Positions 51,391-60,583 of a stretch of 64,000 nucleotides of DNA are shown here, piece by piece. A program made the translations under genes and the position numbers. This stretch comes from an uncultured Lentibacter sp. (GTDB lineage: Bacteria; Pseudomonadota; Alphaproteobacteria; Rhodobacterales; Rhodobacteraceae), in assembly GCA_947497495.1 (NCBI GenBank), contig CANMGT010000004.1, forward strand, positions 173,730-237,729, in the 5' to 3' direction. Below the pieces are notes generated by a model that did not search any database, had not been told where the DNA came from, and saw only the letters and a program-made list of their open reading frames with translations. How positions within the stretch are numbered: position 1 is the first letter of the stretch; each line of letters starts with the position of its first letter.

Positions 51391-52140
51391 ATGAAACTCA
51401 CAACAATCCTTGGCACAGTTGCCGCATTGGCGATCACGGCAACAGCCGCGACAGCCGAAATCAAGATCGGCTTTGCAGCCGAAGCTTATCCGCCCTTTAC
51501 AGCCAAAAATGCGGCGGGCGAATGGGAAGGCTTTGAAGTTGATCTCAAGAACGCGCTCTGCGCTGCGATGGAAGAAGAATGCGTCGTTGTTGACGTGGCT
51601 TGGGATGGCATCATCCCCGCGCTTATGGGCGGCAAGATCGACGCGATCATTGCGTCCATGTCGATCACGGAAGAGCGCAAGAAATCCATCAACTTCTCGG
51701 ACAAGTATTACAACACGCCAGCCGTGCTTGTGGCCCCGAAAGACATGATGATCGATGGCGCGTCAACAGACGGCAAGATCATCGGTGTGCAGGTTTCAAC
51801 CATCCACCAGAACTATGCTGAAAAGCACTTCGCAGGTGCCACGATCAAAACCTACAGCACCTTTGACGAGCACAACCAAGACCTCAACGCAGGCCGCGTT
51901 GATGCGGTTGTCGGCGACTCGATCGCCTTCTCGGACTTCCTCGCGGCAACACCGAGCGTTGAAGTCAAAGCCGAGCTGTCAGACGAAGAAGTCTTCGGCC
52001 CCGGCGTTGGCGTTGGCATCCGCAAAGACGACGCGGCATTGGCTGACAAGTTCAACGCTGCGATCGCCAAGATCCGTGAAGACGGCACATATGAGGCCAT
52101 CGGCAAGAAGTACTTCGACTTCGACATCTACGGCGGCTAA
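51391..52140 (+). CDS. Basic/polar amino-acid ABC substrate-binding protein
   Basis: Signal peptide; IKIGFAAEAYPPFTAKNAAGEWEGFEVDL SBP family 3 signature. Confidence 0.93.
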   Translation: MKLTTILGTVAALAITATAATAEIKIGFAAEAYPPFTAKNAAGEWEGFEVDLKNALCAAMEEECVVVDVAWDGIIPALMGGKIDAIIASMSITEERKKSINFSDKYYNTPAVLVAPKDMMIDGASTDGKIIGVQVSTIHQNYAEKHFAGATIKTYSTFDEHNQDLNAGRVDAVVGDSIAFSDFLAATPSVEVKAELSDEEVFGPGVGVGIRKDDAALADKFNAAIAKIREDGTYEAIGKKYFDFDIYGG

Positions 52141-52201
52141 GCACTCCTTCTTGCGCGTCGGAGCTTTTCGCTTCGGCGCGCCACTTTTCTGATCGGATTT
52201 C

Positions 52202-52915
52202 ATGGAACACGCGCTAGAACTTCTCGCACTGTCGCCCCCCGGCTGGGGCGGTAACTTACTGCGCGGGCTTTGGAGCACATTCCAGATTGCGGCGGGCGCC
52301 TATGCCCTCGGCCTCGCCCTTGGCCTGTTCGGCGCATTCGGCAAAATCTACGGTGGCCCTGTTTTGCGCGGGGCGCTCACAGTTTACACGACAGTCATTC
52401 GCGCGGTGCCCGAACTGGTGCTCATACTGTTGCTTTACTATCTTGGAACCGACTTGCTCAACATGGCGCTCACCTCAATGGGGTTCGAGCGCATGGATAT
52501 CAGCGGGCTTTGGGCCGGTATCTATGTCATCGGCTTTGTGCAAGGGGCCTACTCAACCGAGGTGTTGCGCGGCGCGTTTCAAGCTGTGCCATTCGGGCAA
52601 ATCGAAGCCGCCCGCGCCATTGGCATGAGTGCTTTCAAGTCACACTGGCGCATCATCCTGCCTGCGATGATCCCCTTTGCGCTGCCGGGCTTGGCCAACC
52701 TCTGGCTCATCGCTACCAAGGAGACAGCACTGCTCGCGGTTGTTGGCTTCTCAGAGCTGGCGCTGGAAACCAAACAGGCGGCTGGGGCCACCAAGGCCTA
52801 CTTCATGTTCTACATGGCCGCTGGCGGACTTTACCTCATGCTGTCGCTCGTCTCCACTGGCGTATTTGCTCTGATCGAACGGCGCTCCCGCCGCGGTCAG
52901 CCAACGCAGAGTTAG
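52202..52915 (+). CDS. Amino-acid ABC transporter permease (HisQ/OccQ type)
   Basis: YSTEVLRGAFQAVPFGQIEAARAIGMSAFKSHWRIILPAM EAA motif. Confidence 0.92.
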   Translation: MEHALELLALSPPGWGGNLLRGLWSTFQIAAGAYALGLALGLFGAFGKIYGGPVLRGALTVYTTVIRAVPELVLILLLYYLGTDLLNMALTSMGFERMDISGLWAGIYVIGFVQGAYSTEVLRGAFQAVPFGQIEAARAIGMSAFKSHWRIILPAMIPFALPGLANLWLIATKETALLAVVGFSELALETKQAAGATKAYFMFYMAAGGLYLMLSLVSTGVFALIERRSRRGQPTQS

Positions 52916-52919
52916 TCGT

Positions 52920-53615
52920 ATGGATTGGTCCTGGCTCCCCGAATATCTCCCGCGCTTTGCCGAAGGCCTCTGGCTGACGCTGCAACTTCTGTTTTGGTCG
53001 ATCCTCATCGGGATGAGCATGGCGATCCCGATTGGCCTTGTCCAAGTCACGGGTCCACGCCCGCTGGCGTGGCTCGCGCGCATTTTCACAACCGTCATTC
53101 GCGGCACGCCCCTGCTGATCCAGCTCTGGCTGATCTACTATGGCGTTGGCTCGCTCTTTCCCTCGATCCCCGGCATACGCGAAAGCTTCCTATGGCCTGT
53201 GTTGCGGGATGCTTTCCCCTATGCCGTGCTGGCCTTCTCGCTCAGCGTGGCGGGTTATGAGGGCGAGATCATGCGCGGCGCCTTTCGAGGTGTGCCAAAA
53301 GGCGAGCTTGAAGCCGCCCGCGCCATTGGCATGAGCCCCTTTCAGGTGCTGCGCCGCGTTTGGCTCCCGCGCGCTTTGCAAAACACCTTCCCGACGCTCA
53401 CAGGCGAGTTCATCCTGACGCTCAAAGCCACGCCTTTGGCCGCCACGATCACAGTGTTTGAAGTCTACGGCATAGGTTCGATCGTGCGGCAGGAAACCTA
53501 CAAGATCTACGAACCCCTGCTCTTCGTCGCCGCGATCTACCTCTGCCTCACAGGCATTCTTGTGCTCGGCTTCCGCTATCTCGAAAACCGTATTCCCAAA
53601 CAATCTCGCAGCTAA
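52920..53615 (+). CDS. Amino-acid ABC transporter permease (HisM/OccM type)
   Basis: YEGEIMRGAFRGVPKGELEAARAIGMSPFQVLRRVWLPRAL EAA motif. Confidence 0.92.
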   Translation: MDWSWLPEYLPRFAEGLWLTLQLLFWSILIGMSMAIPIGLVQVTGPRPLAWLARIFTTVIRGTPLLIQLWLIYYGVGSLFPSIPGIRESFLWPVLRDAFPYAVLAFSLSVAGYEGEIMRGAFRGVPKGELEAARAIGMSPFQVLRRVWLPRALQNTFPTLTGEFILTLKATPLAATITVFEVYGIGSIVRQETYKIYEPLLFVAAIYLCLTGILVLGFRYLENRIPKQSRS

Positions 53616-53626
53616 GGCGCACTCTC

Positions 53627-54424
53627 ATGTCCGGTAAATCCTACACCTTCTCGCATGCTATTTCTTTGCAGCCTGCTCACAGCATCACTCAGGGATTGCG
53701 CGCAGTTGATATCGGCATGCCTGATCTTGCCGTCTTCAAACAGCACCACGCTGACTATGTAGCAGCGCTCCGCTCAACAGGGGCGCATGTCGAACTGCTG
53801 GATGCACTGGAAGACTACCCTGACTCAGTGTTTGTGGAGGACGCAGCGCTTTGTTTGCCGGAAGGTGCTATCGTCATGCGCCCAGGCGCGCCCTCGCGGC
53901 TTGGCGAAGCTGCCACCATGGCACCGACCTTGGCCAAGTTTTACGACGACATCCGCACAATCGACGCCCCTGACTTCATTGAGGGTGGAGATATTCTCAC
54001 AACCGAACGCGAGATCCTGGTAGGCACCTCGGCACGCACCACTTCGGGCGGGATCGAAGCCTTGCGCCGCACCACTGCTGACTGGGGCTACACCGTGCGC
54101 GAAGTGGCCACACCCGAGGGCGTTTTGCATTTCAAAACCGACTGCTCGCTGCTTGACGAAGACACCATCCTGTCAACCAAACGTCTCGCAGTCTCGGGGT
54201 GTTTTGAAGGATACAAGGTTTTGAACACCGCCGAAGGCGAAGAGGCCTGTGCCAACACGATCCGCTTTAACGAGTTGGTGATCATGCCTGCCGGCTTCCC
54301 CAAAACCGCCGAAATGCTCGACAAGGCCGGCTACAATGTGCGCGAAGTCGGCAATTCGGAAGCGGCCAAACTCGATGGTGGCATGTCCTGCCTTTCCTTG
54401 CGGTTTTCGCCCCCCTCAGCCTAA
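53627..54424 (+). CDS. Dimethylarginine dimethylaminohydrolase-like amidinotransferase-fold protein
   Basis: DYPDSVFVEDAALCL, FIEGGDILTTEREILVGTSART, LHFKTDCSLL (His), DGGMSCLSLRF (Cys) as in DDAH. Confidence 0.85.
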   Translation: MSGKSYTFSHAISLQPAHSITQGLRAVDIGMPDLAVFKQHHADYVAALRSTGAHVELLDALEDYPDSVFVEDAALCLPEGAIVMRPGAPSRLGEAATMAPTLAKFYDDIRTIDAPDFIEGGDILTTEREILVGTSARTTSGGIEALRRTTADWGYTVREVATPEGVLHFKTDCSLLDEDTILSTKRLAVSGCFEGYKVLNTAEGEEACANTIRFNELVIMPAGFPKTAEMLDKAGYNVREVGNSEAAKLDGGMSCLSLRFSPPSA

Positions 54425-55152
54425 GCTTTGGGGAACGACGAAGGGCTAAGGCCAGCATGGAACCAGCGCACAAAACTGTGGATCGAGTAGACGGGAAGGC
54501 CTGTCTCGCTGGCAATATCGGCGGCGTGTGGCACCATATTGGTGCACTCCAGCACGATCGCGCCAACATCACTGTGCCGCTTTGTAAGCTCCGTGGCCGC
54601 CTCAAGCATATCGCGGCGGCAGGCTTCGAAATCCATTTCCTTTAGGTCTTCCAAAATTGGCCTCGCAAAGGCGCCTTGCGGGTTCATCCCTTGCAGGGGG
54701 GTATTTTCAAACGCACCCGCAGCAGCAAGATGTGCTGGCGTCAGCCCCTCAGCGGAGATCGTCAGCACCCCCGCGCGCTTACCTGCTGGCAGCACGGCTT
54801 CCACCATCGGCACCTGCATGAGTGAGGAACTCGCAAAAGGCACTCCCAGAGCAGATTTCAACTCATCCTGCATGAGTCCCAGAAAGCCGCAAGAGGTGGT
54901 TATCCCTGCGCACCCTGCCTCGACAAGCTCGCGGCCCGCCGTAACAAATGCGTCAAACAATTCTGACGGATCCTGCAAGACAACCTTGCGCGCGCTGGCC
55001 CCTTCCACAACGCGGTAATGCACTGGAAAATCCCAACTGAGGGCATTCCCGATGTCCCCCAGTGGCCGCGGAAAGCATGTCTGCAACATCAAAACGCCAA
55101 CAGACGCTTGCCCAGACTTTGCTGCCTCTTTTTGCATGTTTCTCCCAGACAT
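54421..55152 (-). CDS. Aspartate/glutamate racemase superfamily protein
   Basis: Paired cysteine motifs ITTSCGFLG and IVLECTNMVPHA; Asp/Glu/hydantoin racemase fold pattern. Confidence 0.82.
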   Translation of the reverse strand: MSGRNMQKEAAKSGQASVGVLMLQTCFPRPLGDIGNALSWDFPVHYRVVEGASARKVVLQDPSELFDAFVTAGRELVEAGCAGITTSCGFLGLMQDELKSALGVPFASSSLMQVPMVEAVLPAGKRAGVLTISAEGLTPAHLAAAGAFENTPLQGMNPQGAFARPILEDLKEMDFEACRRDMLEAATELTKRHSDVGAIVLECTNMVPHAADIASETGLPVYSIHSFVRWFHAGLSPSSFPKA

Positions 55153-55161
55153 TTTCTTAGA

Positions 55162-56118
55162 TCATGGCTCAGCTTGCCCGCTGCGAGCAAGCCCCGCCGA
55201 ATGTGCCCGCACGATCGGAGCATCACCAGCTGAATAGTGCTGAAGCTCTTCTAGCAAGAGCGCCAGAAATTCATTACCGACTTGCGATAAAGGCCGCGTT
55301 GCTGACGTGATAACAGCCATATCCATGAGGATCGTCGGCTTAAACGGGCGCGCAACAACCCGCGGATCAGTGTCAAATTCAAGGCCAAACCGATCAAGCA
55401 GCGAAACGCCCATCCCCTCTTTGACAAAACCCAGCAGGTTCTTGAACAAATGTGAATGAACCCGCGTGCGCAACGGCACGCCCGCAGCCTCAAAGGCCGC
55501 GCGCAAACGGCGCTGTGTGATGTGATCAGGGCCCATCACAACAAAAGGCTCCTGCGCAAGCAGCTCGGGTGTCAGCACCTCGTGACGCGCCAGCGGATTG
55601 TCTTCATGCAGTGCAAGGAGCGTTTGCACATGCAGCGGGTAGACGTGCAAATTGTCATAGAGCATCGGCATTTCACAAACACCGAGTTCAAACAGCCCCG
55701 CCACGACCCATTCCTGAATTTTCGACGAATACTGCGACTGAAACGAAATGTTCATGTCAGGTCTGTCGCGCGCAAACTTGGCAATGACGCTGGGCAAAAA
55801 ACCAAACGACATCGAGTGCTGGGAAGCCACTTGCAGTTGCCCCGCTTGCTTGTTTTGCAAGTCGACAACCGTTTGCGTCACATGGTCTAAGCCGCGCACG
55901 ACTGTGTCGATCTCGCGATACATCAAACCCGCTTCCGGCGTTTGTACAAGACGGCCATGCACACGTTCAAAAAGTTTTAGACCTGTTTGGCGTTCAAGCT
56001 CGGCGAGCAGGTTCGAAATGCCGGGTTGCGAGATACCCAAGGCTGCCGCAGCCCCTGTGACGGTTCCGGTTTCGACGATGGCGTGAAAGGCCTGGAGCTG
56101 GCGAAATCTAAGACGCAT
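55162..56118 (-). CDS. LysR family transcriptional regulator
   Basis: RLRFRQLQAFHAIVETGTVTGAAAALGISQPGISNLLAELERQTGLKLFERV HTH. Confidence 0.95.
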   Translation of the reverse strand: MRLRFRQLQAFHAIVETGTVTGAAAALGISQPGISNLLAELERQTGLKLFERVHGRLVQTPEAGLMYREIDTVVRGLDHVTQTVVDLQNKQAGQLQVASQHSMSFGFLPSVIAKFARDRPDMNISFQSQYSSKIQEWVVAGLFELGVCEMPMLYDNLHVYPLHVQTLLALHEDNPLARHEVLTPELLAQEPFVVMGPDHITQRRLRAAFEAAGVPLRTRVHSHLFKNLLGFVKEGMGVSLLDRFGLEFDTDPRVVARPFKPTILMDMAVITSATRPLSQVGNEFLALLLEELQHYSAGDAPIVRAHSAGLARSGQAEP

Positions 56119-56220
56119 GCCATCACTATATCACCTTTCATGATGCCATTACCATAATATTGTATTTGAAATGATATGCCCTCGTCGGCACACTCGGAGT
56201 CTGTTCCGGGGGGCCTATCA

Positions 56221-57471
56221 GTGAAAGCAGAGCACGTCGTCATAGTAGGTGCGGGCATTGTCGGTGCCGCGTCAGCGATCTGGCTGAGGCGTGCGGGCTT
56301 TGACGTTACGCTGATTGACAAGGGCGAACCCGGCATGGGCGCCTCCTATGGCAACGGCTGCATTCTGGCGAGTTGCTCGGTCGTGCCCGTCACAGGCCCT
56401 GGCCTTATCAGTAAGGGCCCGGGTTACCTTGCCGATCCGAATTTTCCGTTGTTCATGCGGTGGAGCTACCTGCCCAAGCTAGTGCCTTGGCTGGTGCGCT
56501 ATATGTCTCACGCCAATGCGCGCGATACGCAGCGCATCTCTAAGGGGCTGACGACCATTGTTGGCGACAGCCTTGAGCAACACCAAGCCCTGACAGCAGG
56601 AACAGACGCCGCCAAATGGGTTCAGGAATCATCCTACAGTTTTGCCTACCAAGACAAAGCAGCTTTTGACGCCGACAGTTTCGCTTGGGATCTGCGCCGC
56701 GAGGCAGGCTTTGTGCCCGAGCTTGTCGAAGGCGGCGCCGTGCAGGAGCTTGAACCGATCCTGAGCGACAAAATTGGCCTGCTGGCCGTGATGAAAAACC
56801 ACGGCTTTGTCCTTAATCCCGGCAGCTATGTGCAAGACCTCGTCAAGTTGCTCGAAAGCCTCGGCGGGCGGTTCGTGCGCGCGGAAGTAAAAGATTTCGA
56901 GTTGAGCGGCGGCAGTGTCAGCGCCGTTGACACCACAGAAGGGCGCTTTGAGTGTGATAAGGCCGTGATCTCTTCTGGCGTCTGGTCAAAGCCGCTCATG
57001 CAAAAACTGGGCCTGACTGTCCCGCTGGAAGCCGAGCGCGGCTATCATATTGTCTATGAAAACCCGAGCCAGACGCCGAACAACCCGATGATGCTGACCT
57101 CGGGCAAGTTTGTTGCCACCACTATGAACCAAGGCCTGCGCTGTGCGGGTATCGTCGAGTTCGGCGGGCTAGAACCAACCCCCTCAAAGGCCCCGTTGGC
57201 CCTGCTGCGCCGCAAGGTCAAAGAGGTTTTCCCCAACATGACCGCACCCCGCGAAGAAGAGTGGCTTGGGTTCCGCCCTGCCCCCACAGACAGCCTGCCA
57301 CTGATCGGCGAAGTGGGCAGCTCTGGCGTCTTCGCGGCTTTCGGACATCACCACATCGGATTGACAGGCGGCCCGAAAACGGGCCGACTGGTCGCCGATA
57401 TGATTGCTGGCAATCATTCCAACAACGATATGCGCCCCTTTGAGCCAAAAAGGTTTGCCAAGGGCGGATGA
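56221..57471 (+). CDS. FAD-dependent oxidoreductase, D-amino-acid dehydrogenase (DadA)-like
   Basis: HVVIVGAGIVGAASAIWLRRAGFDVTLID; GASYGNGCI; GFRPAPTDSLPLIG; GHHHIGLTGGPKTGRLVADM; GTG start chosen, ORF also open to ATG 56176. Confidence 0.85.
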   Translation: MKAEHVVIVGAGIVGAASAIWLRRAGFDVTLIDKGEPGMGASYGNGCILASCSVVPVTGPGLISKGPGYLADPNFPLFMRWSYLPKLVPWLVRYMSHANARDTQRISKGLTTIVGDSLEQHQALTAGTDAAKWVQESSYSFAYQDKAAFDADSFAWDLRREAGFVPELVEGGAVQELEPILSDKIGLLAVMKNHGFVLNPGSYVQDLVKLLESLGGRFVRAEVKDFELSGGSVSAVDTTEGRFECDKAVISSGVWSKPLMQKLGLTVPLEAERGYHIVYENPSQTPNNPMMLTSGKFVATTMNQGLRCAGIVEFGGLEPTPSKAPLALLRRKVKEVFPNMTAPREEEWLGFRPAPTDSLPLIGEVGSSGVFAAFGHHHIGLTGGPKTGRLVADMIAGNHSNNDMRPFEPKRFAKGG

Positions 57472-57503
57472 TAAGAAACGAACTCCAACATAGGGAATTT
57501 AAC

Positions 57504-58487
57504 ATGAAAACTCTAACACAAAAACTCAGCACAGCCGCGGCGAGCGTCGCATTGGCGATGGCAGCAAGCGCTGTCGCAGCCGAAAAGTGGGACATGCCGA
57601 TGGCCTACGCGGCGACAAACTTCCACTCCGAAATGGGCGTCGTCTTTGCGGATAAAGTGCGCGAATACACCGGTGGAGAGATCGACATCACGGTGCATCC
57701 GGGCGGCTCGCTTTTCAAAGGCGGCGAAATCAAACGCGCCGTACAAACAGGCCAAGCCCCGATCGGCGAGCGCTTCATGTCCGCCCACGCCAATGAAGCC
57801 CCTCTCCTTGGCTGGGACAACGTGCCATTCATCGCGACGAACTATGAAGACAACGAAAAACTCTGGCAGGCCGCGAAAGACAAAGTCAACGGGCAGCTCG
57901 CTGACCAGAACCTCGTAACGCTCTACACCTGCGCATGGCCGGGACAGGGCTTTTACTTTAACAAGCCTGTTGCCTCGTCAAAGGACACACAGGGCGTGAA
58001 GTTCCGCTCTTACAACACGGCAACGGCAACCTTCGCCGAAGAGTTGGGCATGATCCCCGTGCAAGTCGAAGCTGCCGAGCTGAGCCAAGCCTTGGCAACC
58101 GGTGTCGCGGAAGCCTTCATCTCCTCAGGCTCAACAGGCTATGATCGCAAAGTTTGGGAATCGCTCTCGCATTACTACAAGGTTAACGCCTGGCACCCGC
58201 GCAACTATGTTATGGTTAACAAAGGCGTCTGGGAAGGCCTCAGCACCGACGTGCAAGCAGCCGTGCAAAAGGCAGCTGACGAAACAGGCGTGGCCTGTGG
58301 CCAAAAGTCGGCTGACCTCGCCAACTGGTATTTCGAGCAACTCGAAGCCAACGGCATGAAAGTCGAAGACGCCTCACCAGAGTTCCTTGAAGAGCTCAAG
58401 ACCATTGGTGCCAAAATGAAAGCAGATTGGGTCCAAGCAGCCGGCGCTGACGCGCAAGCTATCCTTGACGCTTACAACGCCAACTAA
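57504..58487 (+). CDS. TRAP transporter substrate-binding protein (DctP family)
   Basis: Signal peptide; VKFRSYNTATATFAEELGMIPVQVEAAELSQALATGVAEA. Confidence 0.92.
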   Translation: MKTLTQKLSTAAASVALAMAASAVAAEKWDMPMAYAATNFHSEMGVVFADKVREYTGGEIDITVHPGGSLFKGGEIKRAVQTGQAPIGERFMSAHANEAPLLGWDNVPFIATNYEDNEKLWQAAKDKVNGQLADQNLVTLYTCAWPGQGFYFNKPVASSKDTQGVKFRSYNTATATFAEELGMIPVQVEAAELSQALATGVAEAFISSGSTGYDRKVWESLSHYYKVNAWHPRNYVMVNKGVWEGLSTDVQAAVQKAADETGVACGQKSADLANWYFEQLEANGMKVEDASPEFLEELKTIGAKMKADWVQAAGADAQAILDAYNAN

Positions 58488-58553
58488 GGCAACACCGGCG
58501 GCTCTGGTCTAACAATCAGGGCCGCCAATTTTCCATTTTTCGGGGGGAAAACG

Positions 58554-59267
58554 ATGAGAGACTGGCAACCGTTTTTGGGCCTGCCTTTGTGGATTTGGCT
58601 GTTCGTCTTCCCCACCTGTTTGGCGCTTTTTTGCTTGTGGAAGGGCCCTTCGGCAGAACGGCTGCTACGCCCTGTTTGGCGGTTCCTCGACAGGCTTTAC
58701 CTTGCGTCTGGCGTCTTGGCGTCGGTCTTTATGGTTACGATCCTTTTGCTGATCATCGGACAGATGATCGCGCGTTGGTCGTCGCTCACTTTCCCCGGCT
58801 CGACGGAGTACGCAGGCTACGCTATGGCCGCGACATCTTTCTTCGCTCTGGCCTATACGCTCACCCAGGGCGGACACATTCGCGTGTCGATCCTGCTCAA
58901 CCTAAATGATCACACCAGATTCTGGCTCGACGCGCTGGCAATGTTGATCGCGGCGGTCACCGCCACCTACTTTGCACGCTACGCGATCAAAACCAACATT
59001 ATGTCCGAAATGCTCAACGACCGCACACAAGGCCAAGACTTTGTGCCCGAGTGGCTAATCACGTTTCTCTCGATGTTCGCGAATTCCCCTACAAAATGGG
59101 GAGAGATGTGGGCCAATACCGGCTCTGAGTGGGTCTACACGCCCGTCTGGTTGCCGCAGCTGCCCATGTCGATCGGCACAGTTCTGTTGGCCATCGCGAT
59201 CTGGGACTACCTCATGCGCCTGCTTGTGCTGCGCGAAACACAAATCCACGGGGAGGTTCTGGAATGA
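58554..59267 (+). CDS. TRAP transporter small permease (DctQ family)
   Basis: Four TM segments; ALAYTLTQGGHIRVSILL motif; between dctP- and dctM-like genes. Confidence 0.9.
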   Translation: MRDWQPFLGLPLWIWLFVFPTCLALFCLWKGPSAERLLRPVWRFLDRLYLASGVLASVFMVTILLLIIGQMIARWSSLTFPGSTEYAGYAMAATSFFALAYTLTQGGHIRVSILLNLNDHTRFWLDALAMLIAAVTATYFARYAIKTNIMSEMLNDRTQGQDFVPEWLITFLSMFANSPTKWGEMWANTGSEWVYTPVWLPQLPMSIGTVLLAIAIWDYLMRLLVLRETQIHGEVLE

Positions 59268-60577
59268 GCGAACTTTACGCCACACTGATCTTTCTCTTCG
59301 TTCTCTTCGCCCTGCTCGGCGGCTCTGTCTGGATCGGCCTTGCGCTGATGGGCGTGGCATGGGTCGGCATGGAGCTGTTTACAACGCGTCCGGCTGGAGA
59401 CGCGATGATCACAACCATCTGGACAGGCGCCTCAAGCTGGACGCTGACAGCCCTGCCACTGTTCATCTGGATGGGTGAAATTCTCTATCGAACGCGATTA
59501 TCCGAAGACATGTTCCGCGGCCTCGCCCCGTGGATGCGCTTCCTTCCCGGCGGTTTGTTGCACACCAATATCGCGGGCTGCACCATCTTCGCGGCGGTTT
59601 CCGGCTCTTCTGCCGCAACCCTTAACATGGTCGGCAAAATGTCGATCCCCGAGCTGCGCGAACGCGGCTACCCCGAGTATATGATCATCGGCACGCTCGC
59701 GGGCGCTGCCACGCTTGGTCTGATGATCCCGCCCTCGCTGACGCTCATCGTCTATGGCGTCACGATCAACGAAAGCATCACCAAGCTTTTCATGGCGGGC
59801 GTCTTTCCTGGCCTCGTCTTGGCGTCGCTTTTCATGCTTTACATCATCGCTTGGCACTTCGTTTACCCTGATCAACGGCCCGAGCCGGAACCCAAGATGC
59901 CCTTCAGCAAAATGATGTCTGAAAGCCGCTTTCTGCTTCCGCTTTTCGGGCTCGTCTTTGTTGTCATTGGTTCGATGTATTCTGGCTACGCAACCGCCAC
60001 AGAGGCCGCCGCTGTCGGCGTTATCGGGGCGCTCGCGCTCTCGCTCGTTCAAGGATCTCTGAAATGGGAGACGTTCCGCGAGAGCCTCATGGGGGCTACC
60101 AAAACGTCAGCGATGATTGCCTTCATCCTCATGGGCGCGGCTTTCCTCTCGCTTTCGATGGGCTTCACTGGGCTGCCGCGCGCGTTGGCGGAACTGATCG
60201 ACAGTTACAACCTGTCGCCAGTCGCGCTCATCGCGGTGCTGACTTTGTTCTATCTCATCCTTGGCATGTTCATGGACGGATTGTCTTCTGTCGTTCTGAC
60301 AATGGCGATCGTCGAGCCAATGATCCGCCAAGCAGGCATTGACGTGATCTGGTTTGGCATCTTCCTCGTCGTCGTCATCGAAACCGCGCAGGTGACACCG
60401 CCGATCGGCTTCAACCTCTTCGTGCTCCAAGGGATGACACGCCATGAAATCGGCTATATCGCCAAAACGGCAATCCCGATGGTGGGGCTGATGCTGCTCA
60501 TGGTTGTGATCCTCGTTGTCTGGCCAGAGCTTGCGACATGGCTGCCTGAAAACATTCGCCAAGGGCCAAGCGGCTAA
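59264..60577 (+). CDS. TRAP transporter large permease (DctM family)
   Basis: GCTIFAAVSGSSAATLNMVGKMSIPELRERGYPEYMIIGTLAGAATLGLMIPPSLTLIVYG. Confidence 0.94.
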   Translation: MSELYATLIFLFVLFALLGGSVWIGLALMGVAWVGMELFTTRPAGDAMITTIWTGASSWTLTALPLFIWMGEILYRTRLSEDMFRGLAPWMRFLPGGLLHTNIAGCTIFAAVSGSSAATLNMVGKMSIPELRERGYPEYMIIGTLAGAATLGLMIPPSLTLIVYGVTINESITKLFMAGVFPGLVLASLFMLYIIAWHFVYPDQRPEPEPKMPFSKMMSESRFLLPLFGLVFVVIGSMYSGYATATEAAAVGVIGALALSLVQGSLKWETFRESLMGATKTSAMIAFILMGAAFLSLSMGFTGLPRALAELIDSYNLSPVALIAVLTLFYLILGMFMDGLSSVVLTMAIVEPMIRQAGIDVIWFGIFLVVVIETAQVTPPIGFNLFVLQGMTRHEIGYIAKTAIPMVGLMLLMVVILVVWPELATWLPENIRQGPSG

Positions 60578-60583
60578 ACAATC

